Shown here: one piece after another, positions 5,783-12,836 of the stretch
Position numbering within the stretch: the first letter of the stretch is position 1
How the letters are laid out: every line of letters starts with the position of its first letter
Source of the DNA: a virus
DNA: 64,000 nt
IMG/VR virus record: IMGVR_UViG_3300050120_000152
Span: 186,001 to 250,000 of that record
Direction: 5' to 3' (one strand)
The notes under the pieces: model-generated
What the model was told of the DNA's origin: nothing
The model's database searches: none
The model's input: the letters and a program-made list of their open reading frames with translations, nothing else
Made by a program: the position numbers and the translations under genes

Positions 5783-6091
5783 ATGTCCATCCTGAATGCC
5801 ACCATCGCCACCATCGCCACCATCGCCACCATCGCCACCATCGCCTATTGGTTCAGCTTCCGTGGTGAAGATCAAGAAGTGCTGTGCCTGCGCGATGTTA
5901 ACAGCGATGGCCCGTGGCATGATGCCTTTGCCTATATCCATATCGTTACTAACGGCTCCTGCCGTCACGATGATCAACTGTACAACATCATGATGGAGCT
6001 TGCTGACTTGGCTGACAGTGCATCCATCTATGCGCTTGAAATCAGCGGCGACGTGGCCTATAACGAAGCCTATCGTGGGTTGGATGCTTGA
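5783..6091 (+). CDS. Early protein with tandem Ala-Thr-Ile repeat anchor (102 aa)
   Basis: Residues 6-21 are five in-frame repeats of Ala-Thr-Ile encoded by a perfect 9-nt tandem repeat, followed by AYWFSF. Together they could make a short membrane-spanning helix whose length depends on repeat number. The rest (residues 27-102) is soluble and acidic, with a GDVAY/GLDA end. Unit changes would keep the frame. The TGA stop is inside the next TTGACA. No family recognised. Confidence 0.7.
   Translation: MSILNATIATIATIATIATIAYWFSFRGEDQEVLCLRDVNSDGPWHDAFAYIHIVTNGSCRHDDQLYNIMMELADLADSASIYALEISGDVAYNEAYRGLDA
5798..5842 (+). repeat. 9-nt tandem repeat, five perfect copies
   Basis: GCCACCATC repeated five times without a mismatch, all in frame within the gene at 5783. 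Perfect repeats of this kind expand and contract by slippage. Confidence 0.95.
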
Positions 6092-6116
6092 CACTCTATA
6101 ATAATCCCTGTATACT
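6088..6116 (+). promoter_or_regulatory. Sigma70-type early promoter
   Basis: TTGACA at 6088-6093, 17-bp spacer, TATACT at 6111-6116; a TATAAT at 6098 is too close to the -35. The previous gene's TGA is in the -35 box. Confidence 0.75.
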
Positions 6117-6143
6117 GCACCCATCATCAAGGGGAACTCTGCT

Positions 6144-6317
6144 ATGTCATCTGCCACTGTCGCCTCTCTCACCGCTGGACTGACGCTGTTCGCTATTGAA
6201 CAGTACAATGGTCACTGTAAGGCCGTGTACTCTGATGGACGTAAGCTCATCATCTCCTATGCTGACGCTGCTCGCCTATCTATGGCGCATACCGTTACCA
6301 TCCTCAACAAACGATAG
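6144..6317 (+). CDS. Small hypothetical protein (57 aa)
   Basis: ATG 6144 after CAAGGGGAA, a strong ribosome site. Product starts MSSATVASLTAGLTLFAIEQY and has a beta-hairpin-like middle (CKAVYSDGRKLIISYADAARL). No family recognised. Separated by seven bases from the next gene. Confidence 0.65.
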   Translation: MSSATVASLTAGLTLFAIEQYNGHCKAVYSDGRKLIISYADAARLSMAHTVTILNKR

Positions 6318-6324
6318 GCCAATT

Positions 6325-6555
6325 ATGCTCACCCTGCTAACTATCTTCTATATCTGTGCTGCATCCTGTGCTATGGGCATACTGTGTGCTACACTGTGTA
6401 TCATCCTTGCCTCTGTCTTCACTGATGACAGACTGACCACTTCCATCCCTCAAGCATTCAAGCATACTGCCAAGCATCTGGGTTATTGGTCAATAGGTAC
6501 AGGCTGTGCTGCTATCGTAGCATATAGCATACTTATGTGTCAATGGTTGACATGA
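6325..6555 (+). CDS. Small two-helix membrane protein (76 aa)
   Basis: Start set at ATG 6325 (MLTLLTIFYICAASC); the longer frame upstream overlaps the 57-aa gene in another frame. Two transmembrane segments, about residues 3-28 and 53-73, with a short polar loop. Last gene of the early block; its stop leads into structured non-coding DNA. Confidence 0.65.
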   Translation: MLTLLTIFYICAASCAMGILCATLCIILASVFTDDRLTTSIPQAFKHTAKHLGYWSIGTGCAAIVAYSILMCQWLT

Positions 6556-6956
6556 CATAACCTTAGTGCTATGCTTATCATGCGTCACGGGTCACAGTAA
6601 CCAAGAGCCTAGCATATGTTGGCGCATGTGTCTAGGCTTTACTATGTCCTATGCTGTCACTGCTATGCTTCCCATCCACATCCCTATTTTACCATAGCAT
6701 AGCTGAACGTACCATGAACAGGCTGGGCTATCGTTCAGCTAGGGTACAGGTAGGGTGTGGTATGCTATACATGCTGAGACAAGTTTAAGTTTTTAATCAA
6801 TTACTTTTTTTATTTAATACAATAGCCCCCTATACCCTAGGCTGAGCCTGAACGTATATCAAATCAATATAAAAATTTTTTTATATTTTTATTTCTAGTA
6901 AATAAGTTTTTCATTAATATTATTGTTTACTAAATAGTAGATAATGGTATATAAAT
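6556..6956 (+). ncRNA. Non-coding segment with long hairpin and second 27-nt repeat
   Basis: No gene seen in these 400 bases. A long hairpin pairs 6606-6618 with 6625-6638 (AGCCTAG-CATATG against CATGTG-CTAGGCT, one bulged T and one G-T pair). It is followed by the 27-nt repeat copy at 6666-6692, itself flanked by CTATGC/GCATAG. After about 6780 the sequence turns sharply AT-rich. It could be the end of the early transcript, a small RNA, or an insertion scar left by the endonuclease gene that follows. Confidence 0.4.
6666..6692 (+). repeat. 27-nt exact repeat, copy 2
   Basis: Identical to 1788-1814; lies downstream of a hairpin, as in copy 1. Confidence 0.85.
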
Positions 6957-7574
6957 ATGAAACATAAAGTAATACATAATTGCAAATGTGGAGAAACTGA
7001 CTCTACCAAATTCTACAAATATAGAACATATGAATGTAAAACTTGTATAAGTAGAAAAAATAAAGATAATTCCAATTCTCGTAGACGATGTAGTTGTGGT
7101 GAATGCGATCCATTAATGTTTTATAAACGAAGATGTAGTAAGTGTAAGAAATGTACTCGTGAAGATAGAAAACAAGAATATAAAAATATAATGTCTGATG
7201 ATGCAAAGCGGCTAACCAAAATAGAATATAATATAGCTTATCAAAAAGCTAATATATTCAAATATAGATTAACATCAGCAAAACGAAGAGCCATGGATTG
7301 GGACAGAGAATTTGATCTTGACGAAAATTATTTAAAGGAATTATTTAAATACCAAAATGGTTGTTGTTGTTATAGTGGAATACCCTTTGATATAGATGAC
7401 AAGAATTTTACATGGTCTATAGATAGAGTAAATAGCGTCAAAGGTTATACTAAAGACAATGTAGTGTTGTGTACTAATATAATGAATATTATGAAAGGTA
7501 GTCTAACTATAGAAGAATTTTTGACTATTAGTAAAAAATTTATAGAATATCAAAATCATATTACAGGCTTTTAG
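6957..7574 (+). CDS. HNH homing endonuclease with N-terminal zinc ribbons (205 aa)
   Basis: The first ~80 residues hold repeated Cys motifs (CKCGE, CKTC, CSCGECDP, CSKCKKC) typical of small zinc ribbons that bind DNA. Residues ~132-180 (GCCCYSGIPF, then SIDRVNSVKGYTKDNVVLC and IMNIMKG) fit the HNH family in which S-I-D-R-x-x-x-x-x-G-Y-T-x-x-N-V carries the active site, as in many free-standing phage endonucleases. It is very AT-rich compared with the early genes just before it and is flanked by a 15-nt near-direct repeat (6772 and 7692), as expected for a mobile gene. Confidence 0.8.
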   Translation: MKHKVIHNCKCGETDSTKFYKYRTYECKTCISRKNKDNSNSRRRCSCGECDPLMFYKRRCSKCKKCTREDRKQEYKNIMSDDAKRLTKIEYNIAYQKANIFKYRLTSAKRRAMDWDREFDLDENYLKELFKYQNGCCCYSGIPFDIDDKNFTWSIDRVNSVKGYTKDNVVLCTNIMNIMKGSLTIEEFLTISKKFIEYQNHITGF

Positions 7575-7656
7575 GCTAATAAAATTTTTTCTGGACAATT
7601 TTTTAGTGTTCGGTTATGATGTATTGACATGACCCTAAAAAATTTTTGGAAAATTA

Positions 7657-7749
7657 ATGTATCTTAAAAGAGAAGATGTATATAAAACTAGTGCTGAGAC
7701 AAATTTGTCTCAACTGTATACAAAGATTAAAGAATGCGAACAATATTAG
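7657..7749 (+). CDS. Very small hypothetical peptide (30 aa)
   Basis: ATG 7657 with TTGGAAAA just upstream; product MYLKREDVYKTSAETN, then LSQLYTKIKECEQY. The codons for AETNLSQ form an 18-bp perfect palindrome at 7695-7712, so the DNA may matter more than the peptide. A similar stretch (AETSLS in one frame) occurs at 6772 on the other side of the HNH gene. Confidence 0.4.
   Translation: MYLKREDVYKTSAETNLSQLYTKIKECEQY
7695..7712 (+). promoter_or_regulatory. 18-bp perfect palindrome, possible operator
   Basis: TGAGACAAATTTGTCTCA is its own reverse complement. Its left half recurs at 6775. It lies about 70 bp upstream of the promoter at 7781 and could bind a dimeric regulator. Confidence 0.5.
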
Positions 7750-7780
7750 AGAAGAATTGTCCCATAGACATATGAACTGG

Positions 7781-7810
7781 TTGACTAATTGAATTGTAAT
7801 CTGCTACACT
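7781..7810 (+). promoter_or_regulatory. Probable sigma70-type promoter
   Basis: TTGACT at 7781-7786 and TACACT at 7805-7810 with an 18-bp spacer, 37 bases before the start at 7847. It would start the tandem paralog array. Confidence 0.5.
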
Positions 7811-7846
7811 TTTGGGGACTATAACTGTTTGGTGAGGAAGATGCCC

Positions 7847-8365
7847 ATGTTTGATTGGTTCAAGAAAGATGATAAGACGAAAGAGTCTAATAAGATAGTC
7901 GTTCCAAAAACATTGCAAGCGAATCAATATTTGGGTAATTATGTTGTAGCAGAATCCCGAGAAATGAGTACGATTATTTATGAGGGCGATGTACAAACAT
8001 GGTTAAAGAGTGGAACCCTGAATGAATTTTTTTATTGTCACGCTAGAATGATGAAAAATATGATCGGTGATTCTTATATTAAAGCATCCGATTCGTGTAT
8101 ATTATTTAATATGCATGATACTAAGGGTAAATCGCAAATGTTCAGATGGAATGCTACTCCATCAGCCGTAACGGGTAATTTATCGTGGTATAATGATATG
8201 CTCGCTCGCGTGGAGGATTTATCAGGTTTACCTATTGAAGAATTTACTCATGGAACCTTTCATTATTTGTCTGATCTGGAAATGAAAGAATTTTTGAATA
8301 AAAATTACGGTTCAACTACATCCGTGTTGTTTAATATGCCTTATGTAGGTATAACATATTTTTAA
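7847..8365 (+). CDS. IEEFT-motif family protein 1 (172 aa)
   Basis: Start at ATG 7847 (MFDWFKKDDK) because TGAGG at 7833-7837 sits nine bases before it; the ATG at 7841 would be too close. The signature is residues 117-140: a helix DMLARVEDLSGLP, then IEEFTHGTFHY. Before it comes a strand pair around ILFNMHDTKGKSQMF (residues 85-99). The basic-acidic start is not shared by other members. First gene of the array, presumably led by the promoter at 7781. No function can be named. Confidence 0.75.
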   Translation: MFDWFKKDDKTKESNKIVVPKTLQANQYLGNYVVAESREMSTIIYEGDVQTWLKSGTLNEFFYCHARMMKNMIGDSYIKASDSCILFNMHDTKGKSQMFRWNATPSAVTGNLSWYNDMLARVEDLSGLPIEEFTHGTFHYLSDLEMKEFLNKNYGSTTSVLFNMPYVGITYF

Positions 8366-8378
8366 TGGTAGAAGAAGC

Positions 8379-8876
8379 ATGACATTACTAGATGATGACA
8401 GTATAGCACACAAGTACACAGAAACCTTGAAATTTTATAAGATTTACAATCGGATTGAAAAAATATTCAATCGGTTGAATTATAGTGATTTCACATTTTC
8501 CGATGCTTTTTCTTATAGTAAGATAAAGCGATCCATCATGAATTATCCTATGACACCTGATCTTAGACATGATTTTTCTTATGTGAGCAGAGATGGCAAT
8601 CATTATGGAATATCTTTTATTATTCAGGTAAGAGAAAATGAACATGCTAAAATGATGATGAGAGATACTTTAAATTTAAATATCAATAATGATCATGTTG
8701 CACTTATGATGGATGATAAGCATGGAGAAGCGGAGCATCTTATTAATTTATTGTTTCGATTTATTGAAAATATGACAGAAGTAACTATTGAAGAGTATTC
8801 AGAAGGTAGTTTGACCTACATGGATGATAGTAGATACAATGGGATATTTTTTGATGAAAGGTTTAGTGAATTATGA
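8379..8876 (+). CDS. IEEFT-motif family protein 2 (165 aa)
   Basis: An N-terminal helix (ETLKFYKIYNRIEKIFNRL, about residues 15-33) is nearly repeated in the fragment at 9678. A central strand (HVALMMDDKHGEAEH) precedes a helix and TIEEYSEGSLTYM at 136-148. A short acidic tail follows (DDSRYNGIFFDERFSEL). Its stop overlaps the micro-frame at 8873 by ATGA. Member of the same array, diverged strongly from its neighbours. Confidence 0.75.
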   Translation: MTLLDDDSIAHKYTETLKFYKIYNRIEKIFNRLNYSDFTFSDAFSYSKIKRSIMNYPMTPDLRHDFSYVSRDGNHYGISFIIQVRENEHAKMMMRDTLNLNINNDHVALMMDDKHGEAEHLINLLFRFIENMTEVTIEEYSEGSLTYMDDSRYNGIFFDERFSEL

Positions 8877-8941
8877 CAGATGAAGGCATTACCATTGAAG
8901 AATTTATTAATTATACTATTAATTATAAGGATAAGAAATGA
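8873..8941 (+). CDS. Micro-ORF carrying only the IEEF motif (22 aa)
   Basis: ATG 8873 overlaps the stop of the previous gene (ATGA) and encodes MTDEGITIEEFINYTINYKDKK. The core ITIEEF-x-x-x-x-x-x-Y is the signature of the surrounding family without the rest of the domain. It may be the stub of a deleted array member kept by coupled translation. It overlaps the next start by four bases. Confidence 0.4.
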   Translation: MTDEGITIEEFINYTINYKDKK

Positions 8942-9117
8942 AAGTTAAAATAACACACCAACAATTATTGGAATTACTGAGTATCGGCTTACGTAATCGT
9001 GGACTCACGGGAATCGAAATGTCTGATATGAAAGTTAGTTCTTTTTGTTTTATAAAAGGTGATTGGGATGATAGTGTAGAATTAACAATAATTCCGTACA
9101 ATGCTTGGGATAAGTAA
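8938..9117 (+). CDS. Small hypothetical protein (59 aa)
   Basis: ATG 8938, overlapping the micro-ORF stop; preceded by AAGGATAAGAA. Helix (TTHQQ-like start ITHQQLLELLSIGL), a loop and a beta end (SVELTIIPYNAWDK). The pattern 'MKVKITHQQLLELLS' followed by a beta-sheet end resembles small phage proteins of unknown role. Bases 9118-9250 after it hold no gene, only a weak inverted repeat (TTGTGAA/TTCACACAA). Confidence 0.6.
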   Translation: MKVKITHQQLLELLSIGLRNRGLTGIEMSDMKVSSFCFIKGDWDDSVELTIIPYNAWDK

Positions 9118-9250
9118 TATTTATTCGATTAAATTTTGTGAAGGACAACACCGTGGATTGTGATTTCACACAATAAAAACTGCCTAGTAAGATGGCGTTT
9201 TATATGTTAGACTTCTGGGATGGTTGAGAATATAGATTGGAAATATTTGT

Positions 9251-9646
9251 ATGTATGAAGACGAAATTAAATCAAATAACATGGATTTGGATTACATCAT
9301 TGCTAATCCAGAGCGAGCATATGAAGTAAGTTTTACTCATACATTAAGCAAAGATCTTTATATCAATGCGCTTAACTTTGAAGTTCAAATTAGCCAACGT
9401 GGCACTTACACACGTACTCCCTCGTTATCCATTACTGCGCTTCCAGCCGTCAAACGGCCGCTTTCAAACCAAAAATGTAACTATATCTTGTATGGTTTTA
9501 GTGAAGATATTATTAACTATAATGGCGGCATTATTAATTATCCAGGCCCAGAGAAATATAATAAGCTATTATCTATTGTTGAAGATATTACGGGAATTCC
9601 TATTGAGGAATATACTAAATATGCTTTTACCTATCACCCGGAATAA
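9251..9646 (+). CDS. IEEFT-motif family protein 3 (131 aa)
   Basis: ATG 9251 preceded by TTGGAAA. Residues 11-60 (MDLDYIIANPERAYEVSFTH...) align with the start of the 9748 protein (IDLEFMLDHPCDIYTINFC...), and both contain a NKLLSIVED helix. Signature PIEEYTKYAFTY at 117-128. With the 9748 protein it is the closest pair in the array, so this looks like a recent duplication. Confidence 0.75.
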   Translation: MYEDEIKSNNMDLDYIIANPERAYEVSFTHTLSKDLYINALNFEVQISQRGTYTRTPSLSITALPAVKRPLSNQKCNYILYGFSEDIINYNGGIINYPGPEKYNKLLSIVEDITGIPIEEYTKYAFTYHPE

Positions 9647-9677
9647 TTTTTCTTTGTTTATTGCGATATTACTTATC

Positions 9678-9773
9678 ATGTCACTTAAATATAAAGAACC
9701 GTTAGAATTTTATAAAATGTACAATCGGATTGAGCGAGTATTGAGTTATGATTCAAAATTATATAGACCTTGA
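9678..9773 (+). pseudogene. Detached N-terminal module of an array member
   Basis: ATG 9678 encodes MSLKYKEPLEFYKMYNRIER, then VLSYDSKLYRP and a stop. The segment EFYKMYNRIERV matches KFYKIYNRIEKI in protein 2 (8379). The adjoining family domain continues in another frame from 9748. A single shift near 9750-9773 would join them into one protein of the protein-2 type, so this is either a frameshifted gene or a separate short coupled gene. Confidence 0.5.
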
Positions 9774-10134
9774 GTTTATGCTAGATCATCCCTGCGATAT
9801 CTACACGATTAATTTTTGTGTGGGTCGATCCGCTGGATATCTCATCAATAATATTACTCTGGAAGCCACCCCGCGTAAAGCACCTGTTTTTGGTGGGGTG
9901 CCATTCTTTGTTAATGTGTTACCACGTATTATTTTTATGGCTCTTGATATCTCAAAGAATGGTTCAAAGCATGTGGCAGGTATAATGACCCCTACAATAG
10001 AATATACATTAATGCAAGCTACTCACCCTTTGATCGGTGTAATCAAATATAATAAATTACTTTCTATTGTAGAAGATGCATTGGATGTATCTATAGAAGA
10101 ATTTACGCAAGGTGTATTTCATTATTTGGAGTAG
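9748..10134 (+). CDS. IEEFT-motif family protein 4 (128 aa)
   Basis: Begins inside the 9678 fragment. Aligns along most of its length with protein 3 (9251), ending NKLLSIVEDALDV, then SIEEFTQGVFHYLE at the extreme C-terminus. The N-terminal module may have been lost by the frameshift upstream. Convergent with the - strand gene at 10167. Confidence 0.7.
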   Translation: MIQNYIDLEFMLDHPCDIYTINFCVGRSAGYLINNITLEATPRKAPVFGGVPFFVNVLPRIIFMALDISKNGSKHVAGIMTPTIEYTLMQATHPLIGVIKYNKLLSIVEDALDVSIEEFTQGVFHYLE

Positions 10135-10166
10135 GATTTTTTATTATCCTTATAGTATTATTAGGA

Positions 10167-11258
10167 TTATTGTTGTGCTTGTTGTTGCTTATGAATAGCA
10201 TCAAGAATTTTTCTAGTAGTTTTTTCTGCTTTATTAATTTCATTGATATCTGTAGCATCACCATATTTCTCAAAGCCGCTGGGCAAGCGATTTGCCTGCC
10301 GAAGGAACTCACTCAATGAACCTCTAATATAAATGCTGTACTTCAACAATTCTTCTTCGGGTTTAGTTAATAAATGCTTTATTAATTTTAAAGAATCCAT
10401 AACTAAACCAATATGATATCGAATATAAGAGGCATAGCAGTCTTTTTGTTTTTGCTTCAATTTTTCTATAGTTGCAGCATCCACGGCTTTGGGTAATTTT
10501 TCATCGTCTAAAGTCTTACCAATTTCTAAAAATGAATGATATGCTGCATTATCATTAACATGTTTATTTAATAACTCTTTAACAAACTCTGCTAATTTAG
10601 TATATACTGATGTATCTCGGGTTGATTGCACTTTTTCATGTTCACTAGCATCAAGAACGATATGCCATAATTCATTTTCGGATATACCTAATTCACTAGC
10701 CAATTCCATACGAGAAATTGTATTATCTCTTTCATCGAAACATTCAGTGTTTACATAATCGGCGTTACCTTTACCAATAGCAACTGCAAAACGTGTTCCA
10801 TGAGATTTATTAATAAAATAGATAAGAGTAATTCCGCGATCAAAATAGCTGTCGAAATAATTATCTGACTTAGTAGCTGCTGTACACCATTCAGTTCCCT
10901 TACCGTAGAAGCATGAGGCTCCTTTACTTAATGGAATAAGTGCTATCCAATCTCCAAATACTTTTAAAGTGATCGAATTACTTTTAACATCTTTCTTGGT
11001 TTGTTTTCCTGATGGGGTTATTTCTAATTGACGAACGAACTTATGAAGTTCTTCGAAGGGTTTTTTCATCCATTGGGTTATATCTTTATATTCTGGTTTG
11101 ATTCTGTTAGCGTTTAGTAATTGTTTAAATTTATTTAAGGTTTCATCAACGGTTACATCATCATTATCTTTAGAAAAGAGATTTTGAGCATCTTTAAAGG
11201 ATTCTGTTATGCTATAGGTTTCCACTAGATAATTAATAAAAGAGTAGGATAGTTTCAT
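10167..11258 (-). CDS. Conserved phage-type protein with GTEWCTA motif (363 aa)
   Basis: The only - strand gene within the array. The middle holds KGTEWCTAATKSDNYF (about residues 120-135), followed by LIYFINKSHGTRFAVAIG. I associate a G-T-x-W-C-T-A core followed by Tyr-rich and 'LIYFI..' strands with large uncharacterised proteins in big phages, but I cannot name a reaction. The C-terminal ~130 residues are helical, with a Gln-rich tail (HKQQQAQQ). Inserted against the local direction, it may be an independent cargo gene. No good ribosome site at ATG 11258. Confidence 0.6.
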   Translation of the reverse strand: MKLSYSFINYLVETYSITESFKDAQNLFSKDNDDVTVDETLNKFKQLLNANRIKPEYKDITQWMKKPFEELHKFVRQLEITPSGKQTKKDVKSNSITLKVFGDWIALIPLSKGASCFYGKGTEWCTAATKSDNYFDSYFDRGITLIYFINKSHGTRFAVAIGKGNADYVNTECFDERDNTISRMELASELGISENELWHIVLDASEHEKVQSTRDTSVYTKLAEFVKELLNKHVNDNAAYHSFLEIGKTLDDEKLPKAVDAATIEKLKQKQKDCYASYIRYHIGLVMDSLKLIKHLLTKPEEELLKYSIYIRGSLSEFLRQANRLPSGFEKYGDATDINEINKAEKTTRKILDAIHKQQQAQQ

Positions 11259-11447
11259 GGTATAATCGTGTTTACTATATTTAGATTTAATACTATATCA
11301 AGATGGTATATAATATAGGTAAGTTATGCTATGATATCTAATTGACTTAAGGAAAAATCGTTTAAATTCAGAAATTGTAACAAATACCATGCTTAGGTAT
11401 AGAGCTGAAAATAAAATTCTAAATAATAGACAACTGATGATCTATTT

Positions 11448-11801
11448 ATGACCGTATTATATCCCCTACAAGTAATTTTTTATAATAATTCTCTACAGGC
11501 TCCGTCTGAAGTTTCGATATCCCTACCCAATACTGTAGTAAATTCTTTTGTAATAGTTGCATGGGGTGATGGAACATCATCTAAAGTATATGGTGGTGTT
11601 GGCAACCGTATAGCACATTCCTACGGAAATCCTTCTCAACGTGCTGGATATACAGTAAGTGTTACGGGCGATGCGTCAACAGTAAGTTTTTATGATGCAA
11701 GCGGGGATCGTGCTACAGGTCAAATGGTGGGTTGGGGTAGTTATAATGTATCTAAAGTCATTATGCCTAATAATACGATAGTGACCACTCCCATCTCTTA
11801 A
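11448..11801 (+). CDS. Isolated PKD-like fibre domain (117 aa)
   Basis: Residues 35-110 (VIVAWGDGTSSKVYG ... HSYGNPS ... YTVSVTG ... GWGSYNVSKVIMPN) match the PKD-like domain of the two BspA-repeat fibres in this window (LDWGDGS ... HTYGSVGTYIVKMYGD ... SFGTYNVTSIV). The key W-G-D-G-T/S and S-x-G-x-x-x-x-Y-x-V-x-V elements are kept. Here the protein ends where the repeats would begin. It may be a small virion decoration or a fragment left after recombination with a fibre gene. ATG 11448 overlaps a 20-codon frame (ATGA). Confidence 0.65.
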   Translation: MTVLYPLQVIFYNNSLQAPSEVSISLPNTVVNSFVIVAWGDGTSSKVYGGVGNRIAHSYGNPSQRAGYTVSVTGDASTVSFYDASGDRATGQMVGWGSYNVSKVIMPNNTIVTTPIS

Positions 11802-11834
11802 TACTTCCACATTTATCATTCATGTGATAGAATC

Positions 11835-12401
11835 ATGCCTAATCTTATTAAGGTATGGAATATTAGAATGAAACATTCTCAAATAGATAGTCAATCTAAA
11901 TTAGATAAAATTATAAAATCCCAAGAATATATTAAACACATTGAGTATGTGTCTGAAATTTATGGTAAAATCCATAATATATTTGAGAAACAGTCATCAA
12001 AGATATTAATAGAATATAATACACCTATTGATTCTATGGTTGTTGTATTAAATCAGATGCCAATTTATAAAGATGATATAGAATGGTTTAACAATTCATT
12101 AGAATTCATTGAAAATCAATTGAACATATCCATTGAAGATTTTACACATGGTAGTTTTCACTATGTAAATGAAAATGACGAATCAAAATTGCTTAGTAGA
12201 TATACGGCATCCGATATCATGGCTCAAATGGAGACGTTTGTTGGTTATTCTAAAATGCTTAGTAAGCAATATTTTATGGATTACTATTTAAATACACCTA
12301 TTGATTTCATAGATTATTCAGATCAGTATGAAAAATTTTGTAAAGAACAACATGATATAGACGTTATCGATAAAGTTATTAAACAAGTGAATGACTTATA
12401 A
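11835..12401 (+). CDS. IEEFT-motif family protein 5 (188 aa)
   Basis: Signature at residues 88-110 (SLEFIENQLN, then ISIEDFTHGSFHY), preceded by a strand around SMVVVLNQ. Unlike most members it has a ~78-residue C-terminal extension of helices after the motif. The start at 11835 follows a TAGAAT directly; ATG 11868 is an alternative start with AAGG upstream. Overlaps the next ATG by one base. Confidence 0.75.
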   Translation: MPNLIKVWNIRMKHSQIDSQSKLDKIIKSQEYIKHIEYVSEIYGKIHNIFEKQSSKILIEYNTPIDSMVVVLNQMPIYKDDIEWFNNSLEFIENQLNISIEDFTHGSFHYVNENDESKLLSRYTASDIMAQMETFVGYSKMLSKQYFMDYYLNTPIDFIDYSDQYEKFCKEQHDIDVIDKVIKQVNDL

Positions 12402-12808
12402 TGAAATATTATTTCGACAAAGAAATAGGTGAGCAATTATTAAAAATCTCATCAGAAATACGACAAATATATTTCACTGAAAATGGATATACATCGCCTC
12501 GTCCATTGGGATCGGTTGAGGGATACATTGAAGATTCTAAACATGCTTTTATAAATTTTATTATGTTGGATGATAGTGTTTATTGTCTAGACAATTTAAT
12601 GTATAATATCTATGATATAGAAATATATAACACTATTCTTACTTTAGTAGAAGAGTTGTTGCAAATTTCAATAGAAGAATTTACTAATAATAGATTTACA
12701 TATTTAACTATTGATAATGTAAATGATATGCTTAATGATTGTAATGAACAATACACCTTTTATGCACCATATATCCCTTTACACCGCGCCCGGCAACTTT
12801 TACAGTAA
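12401..12808 (+). CDS. IEEFT-motif family protein 6 (135 aa)
   Basis: Signature residues 79-101 (ILTLVEELLQ, then ISIEEFTNNRFTY), with the preceding strand AFINFIMLDDSVYCLD at 49-64. The N-terminal helix (KEIGEQLLKISSEIRQIYF) corresponds to the first helix of other members. C-terminal extension of about 34 residues. Coupled to protein 5 by TAATGA. Confidence 0.75.
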   Translation: MKYYFDKEIGEQLLKISSEIRQIYFTENGYTSPRPLGSVEGYIEDSKHAFINFIMLDDSVYCLDNLMYNIYDIEIYNTILTLVEELLQISIEEFTNNRFTYLTIDNVNDMLNDCNEQYTFYAPYIPLHRARQLLQ

Positions 12809-12836
12809 TAGATATCTAATTCAAATAGGCGACATT

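Noticed and set aside
6950-6957. TATAAATA at the HNH start codon as a late promoter
   Set aside because: It overlaps the ATG itself, so it could not give a message with that start; treated as chance in AT-rich DNA.
9118-9250. Promoter or RNA in the gap before the gene at 9251
   Set aside because: Only a weak TTGTGAA/TTCACACAA inverted repeat is visible, with no good -35/-10 pair.
10135-10166. Terminator between the convergent genes ending at 10134 and 10167
   Set aside because: The AT-rich inverted sequence pairs imperfectly and lacks a GC stem.
11389-11451. 20-codon frame overlapping the start at 11448 (ATGA)
   Set aside because: Too short, no ribosome site and no coding signal beyond the overlap.
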